From the NCBI GenBank assembly GCA_031265875.1, contig JAISCA010000007.1, forward strand, positions 124,001-188,000: 64,000 nucleotides of DNA, given 5' to 3'. This document shows, in pieces, positions 53,741-62,120 of this stretch (position 1 is its first letter; the number at the start of each line of letters is the position of its first letter). The notes beneath the pieces are model-generated. The model had not been told where the DNA came from and did not search any database. It was given only the letters and a program-made list of their open reading frames with translations. This stretch comes from Propionibacteriaceae bacterium. Its GTDB lineage: Bacteria > Actinomycetota > Actinomycetes > Propionibacteriales > Propionibacteriaceae. The position numbers were made by a program, and so were the translations under genes.

Positions 53741-54022
53741 ATGACTGACCGCACCGACTCGCCGGGCGACCCGCCGTTGGTCCGCCGCTCGTTGTTGGTG
53801 CGCCTCGACCCGGCTGTGCACCGGGCGCTGGCCCAGTGGTCGAGCGACGAGTTACGCAGCCTGAACGCCCAGATCGAGTCGATCCTGCGCGACGCCTTGA
53901 GCCGGGCCGGCCGCCTGCCGGCCGGGCTCAAGCCGCTGCGTAAGCCGGGCCGTCCGTCCCATCAGAGCGCCCAACCGGCGGCGGACCAGGACCGGCCGGA
54001 TCCACCCGCCGAGGCGGACTAG
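53741..54022 (+). CDS. ribbon-helix-helix (Arc-like) DNA-binding protein
   Basis: A 93-residue protein. The N-terminal VRRSLLVRLDPAVHRALAQWSSDELRSLNAQIESILRDAL (key parts: RSLLVRLDP strand and LNAQIESILRDAL helix) is a ribbon-helix-helix fold, followed by a basic, Pro-rich tail. It is probably the regulator of the SPFH gene, with the palindrome at 52709 as a natural candidate target. ATG 53741 chosen; TTG 53726 possible. Confidence 0.75.
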   Translation: MTDRTDSPGDPPLVRRSLLVRLDPAVHRALAQWSSDELRSLNAQIESILRDALSRAGRLPAGLKPLRKPGRPSHQSAQPAADQDRPDPPAEAD

Positions 54023-54036
54023 CTAGGCTGGATGGC

Positions 54037-56502
54037 ATGTGGCCCCTCTTGATCGATCCAGACCAAACTCGTCTGTTAGGGGCGGGCAAAGCGGTCGCCG
54101 TCCTGACCGGCGGCGGTGACGCCCAAGGCATGAACGCCGCCCTGCGGGCGGTGGTGCGCACGGCCATCAATTGCTCGGCCCGGGCCTACGCCGTCTCCGA
54201 GGGCTACCAAGGCCTGATCGACGGGGCCATCGAGGAGATGCCCTGGGACGGCGTCTCCGGCATCTTGGACCGGGGCGGCACTGTCATCGGCACCTTCCGC
54301 TCGCAGGATTTCCTGACCCGGGCCGGCCGCCTCAAAGCCGCTTTCAACTTGGTCAGCCGAGGCATCGACCGCCTGGTCGTGATCGGCGGCGACGGCTCTC
54401 TGACCGGGCTCGACGTCTTCGCCGGCGAATGGCCTGGTCTGCTGGAGGAATTGGAGCTCTCCGGCCAGTTGAGCGCCCAGCAGCGCCGCGACCATCCCCG
54501 GCTGGTCTTCGCCGGCCTGGTCGGTTCGATCGACAACGATCTAGTCGGCACGGACATGACCATCGGAGCCGACTCGGCCCTGCACCGGATCCAAGACGCC
54601 CTCGACTGCGTCTCCTCGACCGCCGCCAGCCACCAGCGCGCCTTCGTGGTCGAGGTGATGGGCCGCCACTGCGGCTACCTGGCCGTCATGGCCGCCCTCT
54701 GCGGCGGTGGCGACTGGCTCCTGATCCCGGAGCATCCGCCGCCCGACGGCTGGCAGGCCGAGATGTGCCAGCGTCTGCGACGGGGCCGTCAGGCCGGCCG
54801 TAAGGACTCCATTGTCATCTTGGCCGAGGGCGCCACCGACCGTCAGGGCCAACCCATCACGGCCGCCCAGGTCCGGCAGGCGATCGAGGACGGCCTGGGC
54901 GAGGAGGCCCGGGTCACCATCCTGGGCCACGTCCAACGCGGCGGCACGCCCAGCGCCTACGACCGCTGGGCCTCGACCTGGCTGGGTTACTCCGCCGCCA
55001 GCCACGTCCTGACCTGCGACGACGACCGGCCCGGTCCGGTCTTCGGCTTCCGGGGCCATCAGGTCGTGGCCGTGCCCCTGGTCCAGGCCGTGGCCGACAC
55101 CCGCCGGGTGCCCCAGCTGGTGGCGGCGGGCGATTACGCCGGCGCGGTGGCCTCGCGCGGGTCTGACTTCGCCACCGCTTGGCGTATCTTCAACCACATC
55201 TCCGACCCCGACGCGGCCGGGCTGGCGCCGGGGCCGGCGGCAGCCGGACCGGGCGATCCGACCCAGCCCGATCTGACCCAGCCCGATCTGGCTCAGTTAG
55301 ATCCGGCTAAGTCCGACCCAGCCCGATCCGATCTGGCCCAGTCCGCTGCGGCGGCCGGGCCGCCGGCCAACCGATTCGTGCCGGTGGCGGGGTCTGAGAC
55401 GGCTGCGGCCGGGATGGCCGCCCCGGCTGGGACGGCGGACGGCTCGCCGTCGCGGCGCCGGCGGATCGGCGTCATGCACGCCGGCGGTCTGGCTCCCGGC
55501 ATGAACACCGCCGCCAAGACCGTGGTCCGGCTGGGGCTGGCGGCCGGTTTCGAGATGGTCGGGATCGAGGACGGCTTCGCCGGGTTGGCGGCCGGGGCCA
55601 TCTCGCCGGTGACCTGGAAGGACGTCGACGGCTGGAGCCAGGAAGGCGGGGCGGTCCTCGGCACTAGGCGTTGGGCCCCCGGTCTGGCCGACCTCTACGC
55701 CATCGCGCGGGCGGTCGAGGAGAGCCGATTGGACGCTCTCATCGTGATCGGCGGCTGGACCGCCTACCAAGGCGTCGCCCTGATGGAGAACGAACGCGAG
55801 CGCTACCCTTCGCTGCGCCTCCCGATGGTCTGCGTCCCAGCCACCATCGACAACAATCTGCCCGCCACCCAGATGGCCGTCGGAGCCGACACCGCCCTCA
55901 ACGTCATCGTCGACGTCATCGACAAAATCCGCTCGTCCGCCTCAGCCTCACAACGCTGCTTCGTGGCCGAGACGATGGGGCGTGACTGCGGCTACCTGGC
56001 CCTGATGGGCGGGCTGGCCGGTGGAGCCGAACAGATCTACCTCAACGAGACCGGTGTCACCTTGGACCAGGTCCAGGCCGACCTGGCCTGGCTGACGCAC
56101 AGCTTCGACCATCAGAACCGGTCCTTCTTCCTGGCCGTGCGCAATGAGCAAGCCAACTCCAACTTCACCACCGAGGTGCTGAGCCACCTGATCGACGAGG
56201 CCGCCCAGGGCCGTTACGACACCCGCACCATGCGGGTCGGCCACATCCAGCAGGGCGGTTCGCCCACGCCGGCCGATCGTATCCTGGCCACTCAGCTGAG
56301 CGAGCGGGCCTTGCATCAGGTGGCCGAGCAGATGGCCGCCGGTACCACCGCTTGCCATTGCGTCGGCTTGGACGCCGATGGCGTCCAAGTGACCGAGTTG
56401 GCCTCGGCCATGCGTCTGATCGACCCGGACCACCAACGCCCCAGCCGTCAGTGGTGGCTCGGCCTGGGCGACCTGGTCGGCATGGTCAACCGGCGGGCCT
56501 GA
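54037..56502 (+). CDS. two-domain 6-phosphofructokinase, eukaryotic-type layout
   Basis: Phosphorylates fructose-6-phosphate, committing sugar to glycolysis. 821 residues form two fused phosphofructokinase domains. The N-half (about 15-385) is catalytically complete: VLTGGGDAQGMNAALRAVVR, VIGGDGSLTGLD (the GGDGS of ATP-using enzymes), VGSIDNDLVGTDMTIGADSA (catalytic aspartates) and ILGHVQRGGTPSAYDR. A Pro/Asp linker of about 80 residues holds repeats DLTQPDLTQPDLAQ. The C-half (about 473-815) has lost those residues: HAGGLAPGMN, GGWTAYQG, PATIDNNLP, but keeps GHIQQGGSPTPADR, as in the regulatory half of the animal and yeast enzyme. Intact frame. Confidence 0.93.
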   Translation: MWPLLIDPDQTRLLGAGKAVAVLTGGGDAQGMNAALRAVVRTAINCSARAYAVSEGYQGLIDGAIEEMPWDGVSGILDRGGTVIGTFRSQDFLTRAGRLKAAFNLVSRGIDRLVVIGGDGSLTGLDVFAGEWPGLLEELELSGQLSAQQRRDHPRLVFAGLVGSIDNDLVGTDMTIGADSALHRIQDALDCVSSTAASHQRAFVVEVMGRHCGYLAVMAALCGGGDWLLIPEHPPPDGWQAEMCQRLRRGRQAGRKDSIVILAEGATDRQGQPITAAQVRQAIEDGLGEEARVTILGHVQRGGTPSAYDRWASTWLGYSAASHVLTCDDDRPGPVFGFRGHQVVAVPLVQAVADTRRVPQLVAAGDYAGAVASRGSDFATAWRIFNHISDPDAAGLAPGPAAAGPGDPTQPDLTQPDLAQLDPAKSDPARSDLAQSAAAAGPPANRFVPVAGSETAAAGMAAPAGTADGSPSRRRRIGVMHAGGLAPGMNTAAKTVVRLGLAAGFEMVGIEDGFAGLAAGAISPVTWKDVDGWSQEGGAVLGTRRWAPGLADLYAIARAVEESRLDALIVIGGWTAYQGVALMENERERYPSLRLPMVCVPATIDNNLPATQMAVGADTALNVIVDVIDKIRSSASASQRCFVAETMGRDCGYLALMGGLAGGAEQIYLNETGVTLDQVQADLAWLTHSFDHQNRSFFLAVRNEQANSNFTTEVLSHLIDEAAQGRYDTRTMRVGHIQQGGSPTPADRILATQLSERALHQVAEQMAAGTTACHCVGLDADGVQVTELASAMRLIDPDHQRPSRQWWLGLGDLVGMVNRRA

Positions 56503-56514
56503 GGCGGGTGGGCG

Positions 56515-56625
56515 GGCGCTCATCTGTAGTTGAGACGTCATTAGCCTCTGTCCCAGCCGCCGAGCGGAGACTTACGACCCGTGACACGCCGGCGAGCCAG
56601 TCGCAACCGTCCGATCATGCAGCTC
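56515..56625. repeat. R3 repeat, copy d
   Basis: Between the phosphofructokinase and the transporter gene: CCTCTGTCCC, hairpin CCGCCGAGCGGAGAC-type, GACTTACGACCC, GACACGCCGGCGAG, AGTCGCAACCGTCC. It aligns with copy c over the same elements in the same order. No gene lies in the gap. Confidence 0.6.
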
Positions 56626-56645
56626 TCCTCCGGCGACGGAGAGTG

Positions 56646-59600
56646 TCAGTTGTCGGGTTCGGGCTGGGGCCGGGGCGGCCCGGCCGAACGCCAGTCGTCC
56701 AGATAGGCCGAGCGGTCGCCGGGGCGCAGTCCGTCCGACCACCGGCTGGTCCCAGTCGGACCGGTCGCAGGGGTCGACTGACTCGACCAGGTTGGACCGA
56801 TCGATCCGATCGATCCGATCGAACCGACTGATCCGGCCGACCCGGTGGTCCCAGCTGGACCGGCTGAGCCGGCCGTAGGAGTCGGCTGACTCGACCTGAT
56901 TGGATCGGCCGACCCGGTGTATCCGGCTGGACCGATCGACCCGATCGACCCGGTCCAGCCGGGCGTCGGCCGGTCCGGCCAAGTGGTCGGCGTGACCGAT
57001 CCGGAACCGCCGTAGGGGCTGGGATGGTCGGCCGGCGGCGGGAGCGCCGGCTGAGCCAGGGGGACGGAGGGATTGGTGTCGGGGGACAGCCGGTCCGGGC
57101 GGGACCGCTCCAGCCCGAAAGGATCCGGACGGTCGTAGTGGTCCGGCGCGCCCGAGCGCTCGGGCGGTGTCCGCCAGAAGCCGCCGCCCAGTCGGTCCAA
57201 GGGCTCGAAGGGCGTGCTCCCGGCGGCCCCTCGCTGGCTCGGGGGGAGACCGCTGAAGGGCGCCGGCGGCGGTGGCGTTCGCGACGGCGCTGCCCCTCGC
57301 TGGCTCGGGAGGAGATCGCTGGAGGCCTGATCGGTCCCGTTGGGCGGCCGGTCGGGCGCCGGTTCCCAGTCGAGGGGGGAGGCGGGCCGCTGAGCGGACT
57401 GACCTCCGGCTGGGTCGGCCGAGCGGGAACGGCGGGCACGACGGCGTATCACCACCGTCGACTCCTCCTGGCCGTCTGGACCTTCCGGCTGGTCCGAGTC
57501 CAGCTCTGAGGAGCGGTCGTTCCGCAGCTTGTCCAACTGGCGCAGACGGCGGGCCTCCCGCCGGTCCTGGCGCCGGTCTTGGCTCCGGGCCAGCAGACGC
57601 TGGCAGGCCGGCGCCACGATCAGACTGAACAGGGTCGAGACGACCAGGCCGCCCAACACCGCGCTGGCCAGTGGACGCAGCGAGGTCGAACCGGAGCCGG
57701 GCAGCCCGATCAGCAACGGCGCCACGGCCAAGGCGATGGAGCCGGCCGTCAGCAGAACGGGGCGCAAGCGCTGCCGGGCCCCCGTCAGAACGGCCTCGTC
57801 CAAGTCGCCGCCGGCCGAGCGGGCCTGATCGATCGAACCGATCAAGACCATGGTGTTGGACACCGTCACCCCGCTCAGAGCCAGCAGGCCGATCAGGGCC
57901 GGCCAGCCCAACGGGGCGCCGCCGATGAGCAAGCCGGCCCCGCCGCCGACGGCGACGGCCGGGATGGCCAAGAGCGGGACGACGGCCCGGAGCGGGCCGC
58001 CCAAGGCCGCCACCAGGACGATGTAGGCCAAACCGAGAGCCAACAGCCCGATCAGGCCGGCCTCGACCAGAGGGTTGTCCGAGGGGGCGGTCAGGCCGGT
58101 TATTTCCACCGTCACTCCGGGCGGCAGGTCGGGCCGTAAACGGTCCAGGGCCTGGTCGAGTTGGCCGGTCAGGGCGATCAAGTCGGTCGGGGCGGGATCG
58201 AGCGAGACCGTGGCCGTGCGCTGGCCCCGGTCGGTGGTGATGAGGGCGGGCGTCCGCACGGTCTCGACGGTGGCCAGATCGCCCAGCTTGAGCGGTCCGG
58301 TCGGACCGTTCCCGAGCGGCAGGCCGACTAGGTCGTCGATCGTGGCCGGAGCTTGTCCGGCGGCCACCAGCACATCGATCAGGTCGTTTCCCGAAGTCAG
58401 GGCGCCGATCCGGCTGGGTTGGACCGCCGCTGCCACCAAGGCGTCCACCTGGGTCTCGGTCAGGCCGGCCGCCATGGCCCGCTGGCGGTCGACCGTGACT
58501 TGGATCAGATCGAGCGAACCGGTCTCAGGGCCGGTCACGGCGCCGGCGCGGTCCAGCCCCTGGGCCATCGCCTCGACCTGGCTCAGACCGACGGCCAAAC
58601 TGTCCTTGTCTAAAGCCCGTACGACCAGGTCGACCGTCGAGTCGATCCGGCGCCAGGCCGGCTCCAGCACCGACACCTGTCCGATTTGAGCGCTCAGGCC
58701 GGACAGGGCTCGCCGGATCCGTTCCGGCGCATCGGCGACGGCTTCGGACCGGACGGTGACGCTGAAACTGGCCTGGGGTTGGCCGCCGGGGTTGAGCGGA
58801 GTCGGGTCGGCCGGTCCGCCCACCGTGGTCTGAACCGTGCGCACGAAGTCCAGTTGGAGCAGCACGTTCTCGATCCGGCCGGCCTGGGCGTCTTGGACGG
58901 GCAAGGCGCTGTCGCTGGGGAAGACCTGGATGATCTGCAGGGTGTCACGGTCGCCGGGTCCCTGCGGATCGACCTCCAGTTGGCGGCTGAACCAAGCCGT
59001 CCCGCCCAGAGCCAGCGTGGCCAGCAGCAAGACGACGACAGGATGGCGCAGGGCGGGCTGTAGCAGGACGGCGTAGAAGCGTTGGCCGAAGCGCTCGCGG
59101 CGGCGGGCGTCGACCTGGCGGCGGCGTCGGTCGGCGTCGTCGGCGTCCAGGCTGAGGGTGGATTTGAGCAGCCAGTGGCACAGCGCCGGCACGACGGTCA
59201 AGGCCACCAGCAGAGAACTGGCCAGAGCCGCCGTCAGGGTCCAGACGAAGGGCCTGATCGACTGACCGGCCAGGCCGGGCAGGCCGGCCAGAGGAAGGAA
59301 CAGGGCCGCCGTGGCGGCGGTGGCGGCGGTGATGCCGCCGGCCACCTCGCGCACCGCCCGCACGATGGCGGCTGGTTTGGGCTGGCCGTAAGCCAGATGG
59401 CGCTTGATGTTCTCCAACACCACGATGGAGTCGTCCCACAATCTTCCCAAGGCCACCGCCAAGGCGGCCACCGTCATGATGTTGAGACTGGAGCCGGTCA
59501 GCCGCAAGACGATCAGGCCGCCCAGCCAAGCGGTCGGGATGGCGACCGCCGCCACCAGGGAGGAGCGCAAACTGGGCAAACCGGCCAATACGACCAGCAG

Positions 59601-60713
59601 GCAGGCCGCCAGACCGATCAGACCCGCGCGGGACAGCCAGCCGGACGAGCGTTCGAGGAAGGGGGAGCGATCGAACACCAGCTGGGCCATCAAACCGTTC
59701 TGGGCCAAAGCCGGGTTGATCTGCCGGATGGTCTCGGCCAAGGCCTGGGACAGCTCCAAGGCGTCGCTCGAGTTCGTCTTGAGCACAGTCGCCACCACGG
59801 CCGGATTGCCGTTGACGCGGGCGCGGGACTCGGTCGGGGCCGGTTCCAAAGCGGTTTCGGCCACCATCTCCAAGGTCACGACGGTGGGCCCGGCCGGGTT
59901 GGGACTGGCGCTGGGACGGTTCGGGTCGGTGGTCGGCGGGGCCGGCGCGATGACTCGGACGGGGATGGCGCGCAACTCGTCCAAACTGGTGATGGGCGAA
60001 CCCGCTTGGACCGCCACGGTCTGCTCGCCGGTGTTCAAGGAGCCGGCCGGCCAGGACAGGCCGAAGTCGCGCAGGACCGCCATGATCTGGTCGGCGCCGA
60101 CGCCGTATCGAGCCATCGCCTCGGGTCTCAGCGTCAGCTTGATGACATTGCTGACACCACCCGACAGGCTGACCGAGCGGACCTGGTCGAGGTGGCCGAT
60201 CAGCGGCAGCAGCAGGTCACGGGTGATCTGCGCCACGCGCCCCAGATCGGGCAGGTCGGCCTCCAAGCCGATCACGGCCACCTGGGCGTCGGGCTGGTCG
60301 TCGGCCGACAGGATCGAGAACTGGCTGGTGACCTGCCCCGGCCAGCCCGCCGCCAGGCCGGTCACCAGTGTGGCCAAACGTTGCCGGGCCCAGTCCAGGT
60401 CGGTCCCGGCGGCGAATTCGACCAGGCTGACCGACCGGCCGGTGGAGGCCGTGCTGGTGACGCCGACGACGTCCGGCAGATCGTCCAGGGCCGCTTCGAC
60501 CGGCCCGGTCAACTGGCGGCAGACCAGCTCCGGCGCCGCGCCCGGGTAATCCAGGACGACCGCCACAGTGTTCAGAGACAGTTCCGGCATGAGCTGGCGC
60601 TTCAAAGTCCAGGCCGAATAGAGGCCGGCCGCCACGACGGCCAGGGTCAACAGAAACACCACAGCGCGATGGCGCAAGGATGAGCTGGCCAGCTTGAACA
60701 CCGATGTCCCCAT
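56646..60713 (-). CDS. RND-family (HAE1/AcrB-like) transporter with long disordered tail
   Basis: An inner-membrane proton-driven exporter. The first half opens with FLLTLAVVAAGLYSAW, and the family motif LPELSLNTVAVVLDYPGAAP (like P..YPGA..E) follows. Central TM segments include GLIGLAACLLVVLAGL, IPTAWLGGLIVLRLTG and the RND charged motif ALGRLWDDSIVVLENIKRHLA with paired aspartates. A second half has GLTETQVDALVAAAV and matching TM blocks (ALGLAYIVLVAALGGP). At about residue 1065 the fold ends and a 290-residue Pro/Ser/Gly/Asp-rich tail with SIGSIGSIG runs follows. 1355 residues. No membrane-fusion partner is nearby, as often in Gram-positives. Substrate unknown. Confidence 0.88.
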   Translation of the reverse strand: MGTSVFKLASSSLRHRAVVFLLTLAVVAAGLYSAWTLKRQLMPELSLNTVAVVLDYPGAAPELVCRQLTGPVEAALDDLPDVVGVTSTASTGRSVSLVEFAAGTDLDWARQRLATLVTGLAAGWPGQVTSQFSILSADDQPDAQVAVIGLEADLPDLGRVAQITRDLLLPLIGHLDQVRSVSLSGGVSNVIKLTLRPEAMARYGVGADQIMAVLRDFGLSWPAGSLNTGEQTVAVQAGSPITSLDELRAIPVRVIAPAPPTTDPNRPSASPNPAGPTVVTLEMVAETALEPAPTESRARVNGNPAVVATVLKTNSSDALELSQALAETIRQINPALAQNGLMAQLVFDRSPFLERSSGWLSRAGLIGLAACLLVVLAGLPSLRSSLVAAVAIPTAWLGGLIVLRLTGSSLNIMTVAALAVALGRLWDDSIVVLENIKRHLAYGQPKPAAIVRAVREVAGGITAATAATAALFLPLAGLPGLAGQSIRPFVWTLTAALASSLLVALTVVPALCHWLLKSTLSLDADDADRRRRQVDARRRERFGQRFYAVLLQPALRHPVVVLLLATLALGGTAWFSRQLEVDPQGPGDRDTLQIIQVFPSDSALPVQDAQAGRIENVLLQLDFVRTVQTTVGGPADPTPLNPGGQPQASFSVTVRSEAVADAPERIRRALSGLSAQIGQVSVLEPAWRRIDSTVDLVVRALDKDSLAVGLSQVEAMAQGLDRAGAVTGPETGSLDLIQVTVDRQRAMAAGLTETQVDALVAAAVQPSRIGALTSGNDLIDVLVAAGQAPATIDDLVGLPLGNGPTGPLKLGDLATVETVRTPALITTDRGQRTATVSLDPAPTDLIALTGQLDQALDRLRPDLPPGVTVEITGLTAPSDNPLVEAGLIGLLALGLAYIVLVAALGGPLRAVVPLLAIPAVAVGGGAGLLIGGAPLGWPALIGLLALSGVTVSNTMVLIGSIDQARSAGGDLDEAVLTGARQRLRPVLLTAGSIALAVAPLLIGLPGSGSTSLRPLASAVLGGLVVSTLFSLIVAPACQRLLARSQDRRQDRREARRLRQLDKLRNDRSSELDSDQPEGPDGQEESTVVIRRRARRSRSADPAGGQSAQRPASPLDWEPAPDRPPNGTDQASSDLLPSQRGAAPSRTPPPPAPFSGLPPSQRGAAGSTPFEPLDRLGGGFWRTPPERSGAPDHYDRPDPFGLERSRPDRLSPDTNPSVPLAQPALPPPADHPSPYGGSGSVTPTTWPDRPTPGWTGSIGSIGPAGYTGSADPIRSSQPTPTAGSAGPAGTTGSAGSVGSIGSIGSIGPTWSSQSTPATGPTGTSRWSDGLRPGDRSAYLDDWRSAGPPRPQPEPDN

Positions 60714-60871
60714 TCACCAGTCGGAGGCAGTCGAAGAGGTCATTTCTGGCGTTAGTCTGGCACTTTCGGGCCAGAGTTGTCCTGTTCGGCCGGAGCTGGG
60801 CTGAGAAGGTGGCCGAGACCGGCCCAGCAGCGTCGCTGACGACGGTCGGATCACGCCCCGGCAGCGGCTGT

Positions 60872-62056
60872 CTAAGCGGTTGTCCAAGCCGCCGGTCCGC
60901 CGGGGCCGGAGGCCACGGCCTCGATGAAAGCGGGCCGGCTGGCGTAGCCGGCGGCGACGAAGGCCTGGTCGACGGCCTGGCGCAGATCGGCCACGGCGGC
61001 GGTCGGGACCAAGGCGATGGCGGAACCGCCGAAACCGCCACCAGTCATCCGCGCGCCCAGGGCGCCGCCGGCCAAGGCGGTCTCGACCACCGTGTCCAGT
61101 TCGGGGGCGGAGACCTCGTAGTCGTCCCGCAGCGAGGCGTGGGAGGCCGTGAAGAGATGGCCCAAGGCGACGAAGTCAGCCTTCTCCAAGGCGACCACGG
61201 CTTGGCGCACGCGTTCGATCTCGGTCACGACGTGGCGGGTCCGCTGGCGCAGTCGCTGATGCGACAGGTCGCCCAGAGCGTGTTCCAGGTCGCGCGGGGC
61301 CAGCGCCCGCAAACTGGGCAGACCGAGTTGGGTGGCGGCCTGCTCGCAGTCGGCCCGGCGGGAGCCGTACTGTCCGTCGCCCAAGGCGTGCGAGGCCCCG
61401 GTGTCGACCACCAGCAGGACCAGTCCGGCCGCCGTCAGATCGAAGGGGACCTGGCGGACCGAACCGTCGGCGCAGTCCAAGTTGAGGGCGTGGCCGGCCC
61501 GGGACCGCAGGCTGGCGGCCTGGTCCATGCCACCGGTCGGAGCCAGGGCGATCTCGTTCTCGGCCAATTGGCACAGCTCCGCCAACTGGCGCCGGCCCTC
61601 GTCGTCGGCCAGCAGACCGAGGCCGGACAGATCCGAGACGGCTGCGCCCACCGCGCCCTCGATGGCGGCCGAACTGGACAGACCGGCTCCGATCGGCACA
61701 TCCGAGGCGATGGCGATGTCGCAACCGGTGACCGGGTGGCCGGCTCGGTTCAGGGCCCACAGGACGCCGGCCGGGTAGCGCGCCCAATCGTCCGGGCGGC
61801 CGGGGGCGATTAGATCCAATTCGATCTCGGTGACGCCGGGTTGGCCGTCCGAGACCAGGCGCAGCAGCCGGTCGCCGCGGGGCCGCACGGCCGCGTAAGT
61901 GCGCTGGGGCAAGGCGATCGGCAGGACCAGGCCGTCGTTGTAGTCGGTGTGCTCGCCGATCAGGTTGACCCGGCCGGGCGACTGCCACAGCCCGGCGGGC
62001 TGGCCGCCGTAGACCCGCTCGAACAATCGAACCGCCCTGCTGATGGCATCCGTCAT
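60872..62056 (-). CDS. galK: galactokinase
   Basis: First enzyme of the Leloir pathway. 394 residues. The GHMP kinase motifs are clear: galactose signature GRVNLIGEHTDYNDGLVLP at about 28-46, VPIGAGLSSSAAIEGAVG (ATP loop) and ARMTGGGFGGSAIALVP near the C-terminus; the catalytic aspartate region GGMDQAASL is present. ATG 62056 (MTDAISRAV) was chosen; the frame extends upstream but overlaps the UGP gene promoter. Divergent from UGP/galE. No galT was found in the window. Confidence 0.95.
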   Translation of the reverse strand: MTDAISRAVRLFERVYGGQPAGLWQSPGRVNLIGEHTDYNDGLVLPIALPQRTYAAVRPRGDRLLRLVSDGQPGVTEIELDLIAPGRPDDWARYPAGVLWALNRAGHPVTGCDIAIASDVPIGAGLSSSAAIEGAVGAAVSDLSGLGLLADDEGRRQLAELCQLAENEIALAPTGGMDQAASLRSRAGHALNLDCADGSVRQVPFDLTAAGLVLLVVDTGASHALGDGQYGSRRADCEQAATQLGLPSLRALAPRDLEHALGDLSHQRLRQRTRHVVTEIERVRQAVVALEKADFVALGHLFTASHASLRDDYEVSAPELDTVVETALAGGALGARMTGGGFGGSAIALVPTAAVADLRQAVDQAFVAAGYASRPAFIEAVASGPGGPAAWTTA

Positions 62057-62085
62057 GGCGTCCTCCCACCGTCGTGGCCGCGACG

Positions 62086-62113
62086 GTTGCGCGGCCGGTC
62101 CGACCCCTATACT
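62086..62113 (+). promoter_or_regulatory. promoter of the uridylyltransferase gene (possibly leaderless)
   Basis: A TTGCGC element and a TATACT box (62107-62112) lie about 16 bp apart. The start codon GTG at 62121 is only 8-9 bases after TATACT, so the message may begin at, or within a base or two of, the start codon; no ribosome-binding site is seen. The reverse-strand galK promoter must share this 64-bp gap. Confidence 0.5.
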
Positions 62114-62120
62114 CGCAGGC

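Noticed and set aside
59082..60683. 533-residue plus-strand frame
   Set aside because: Shadow of the RND transporter.
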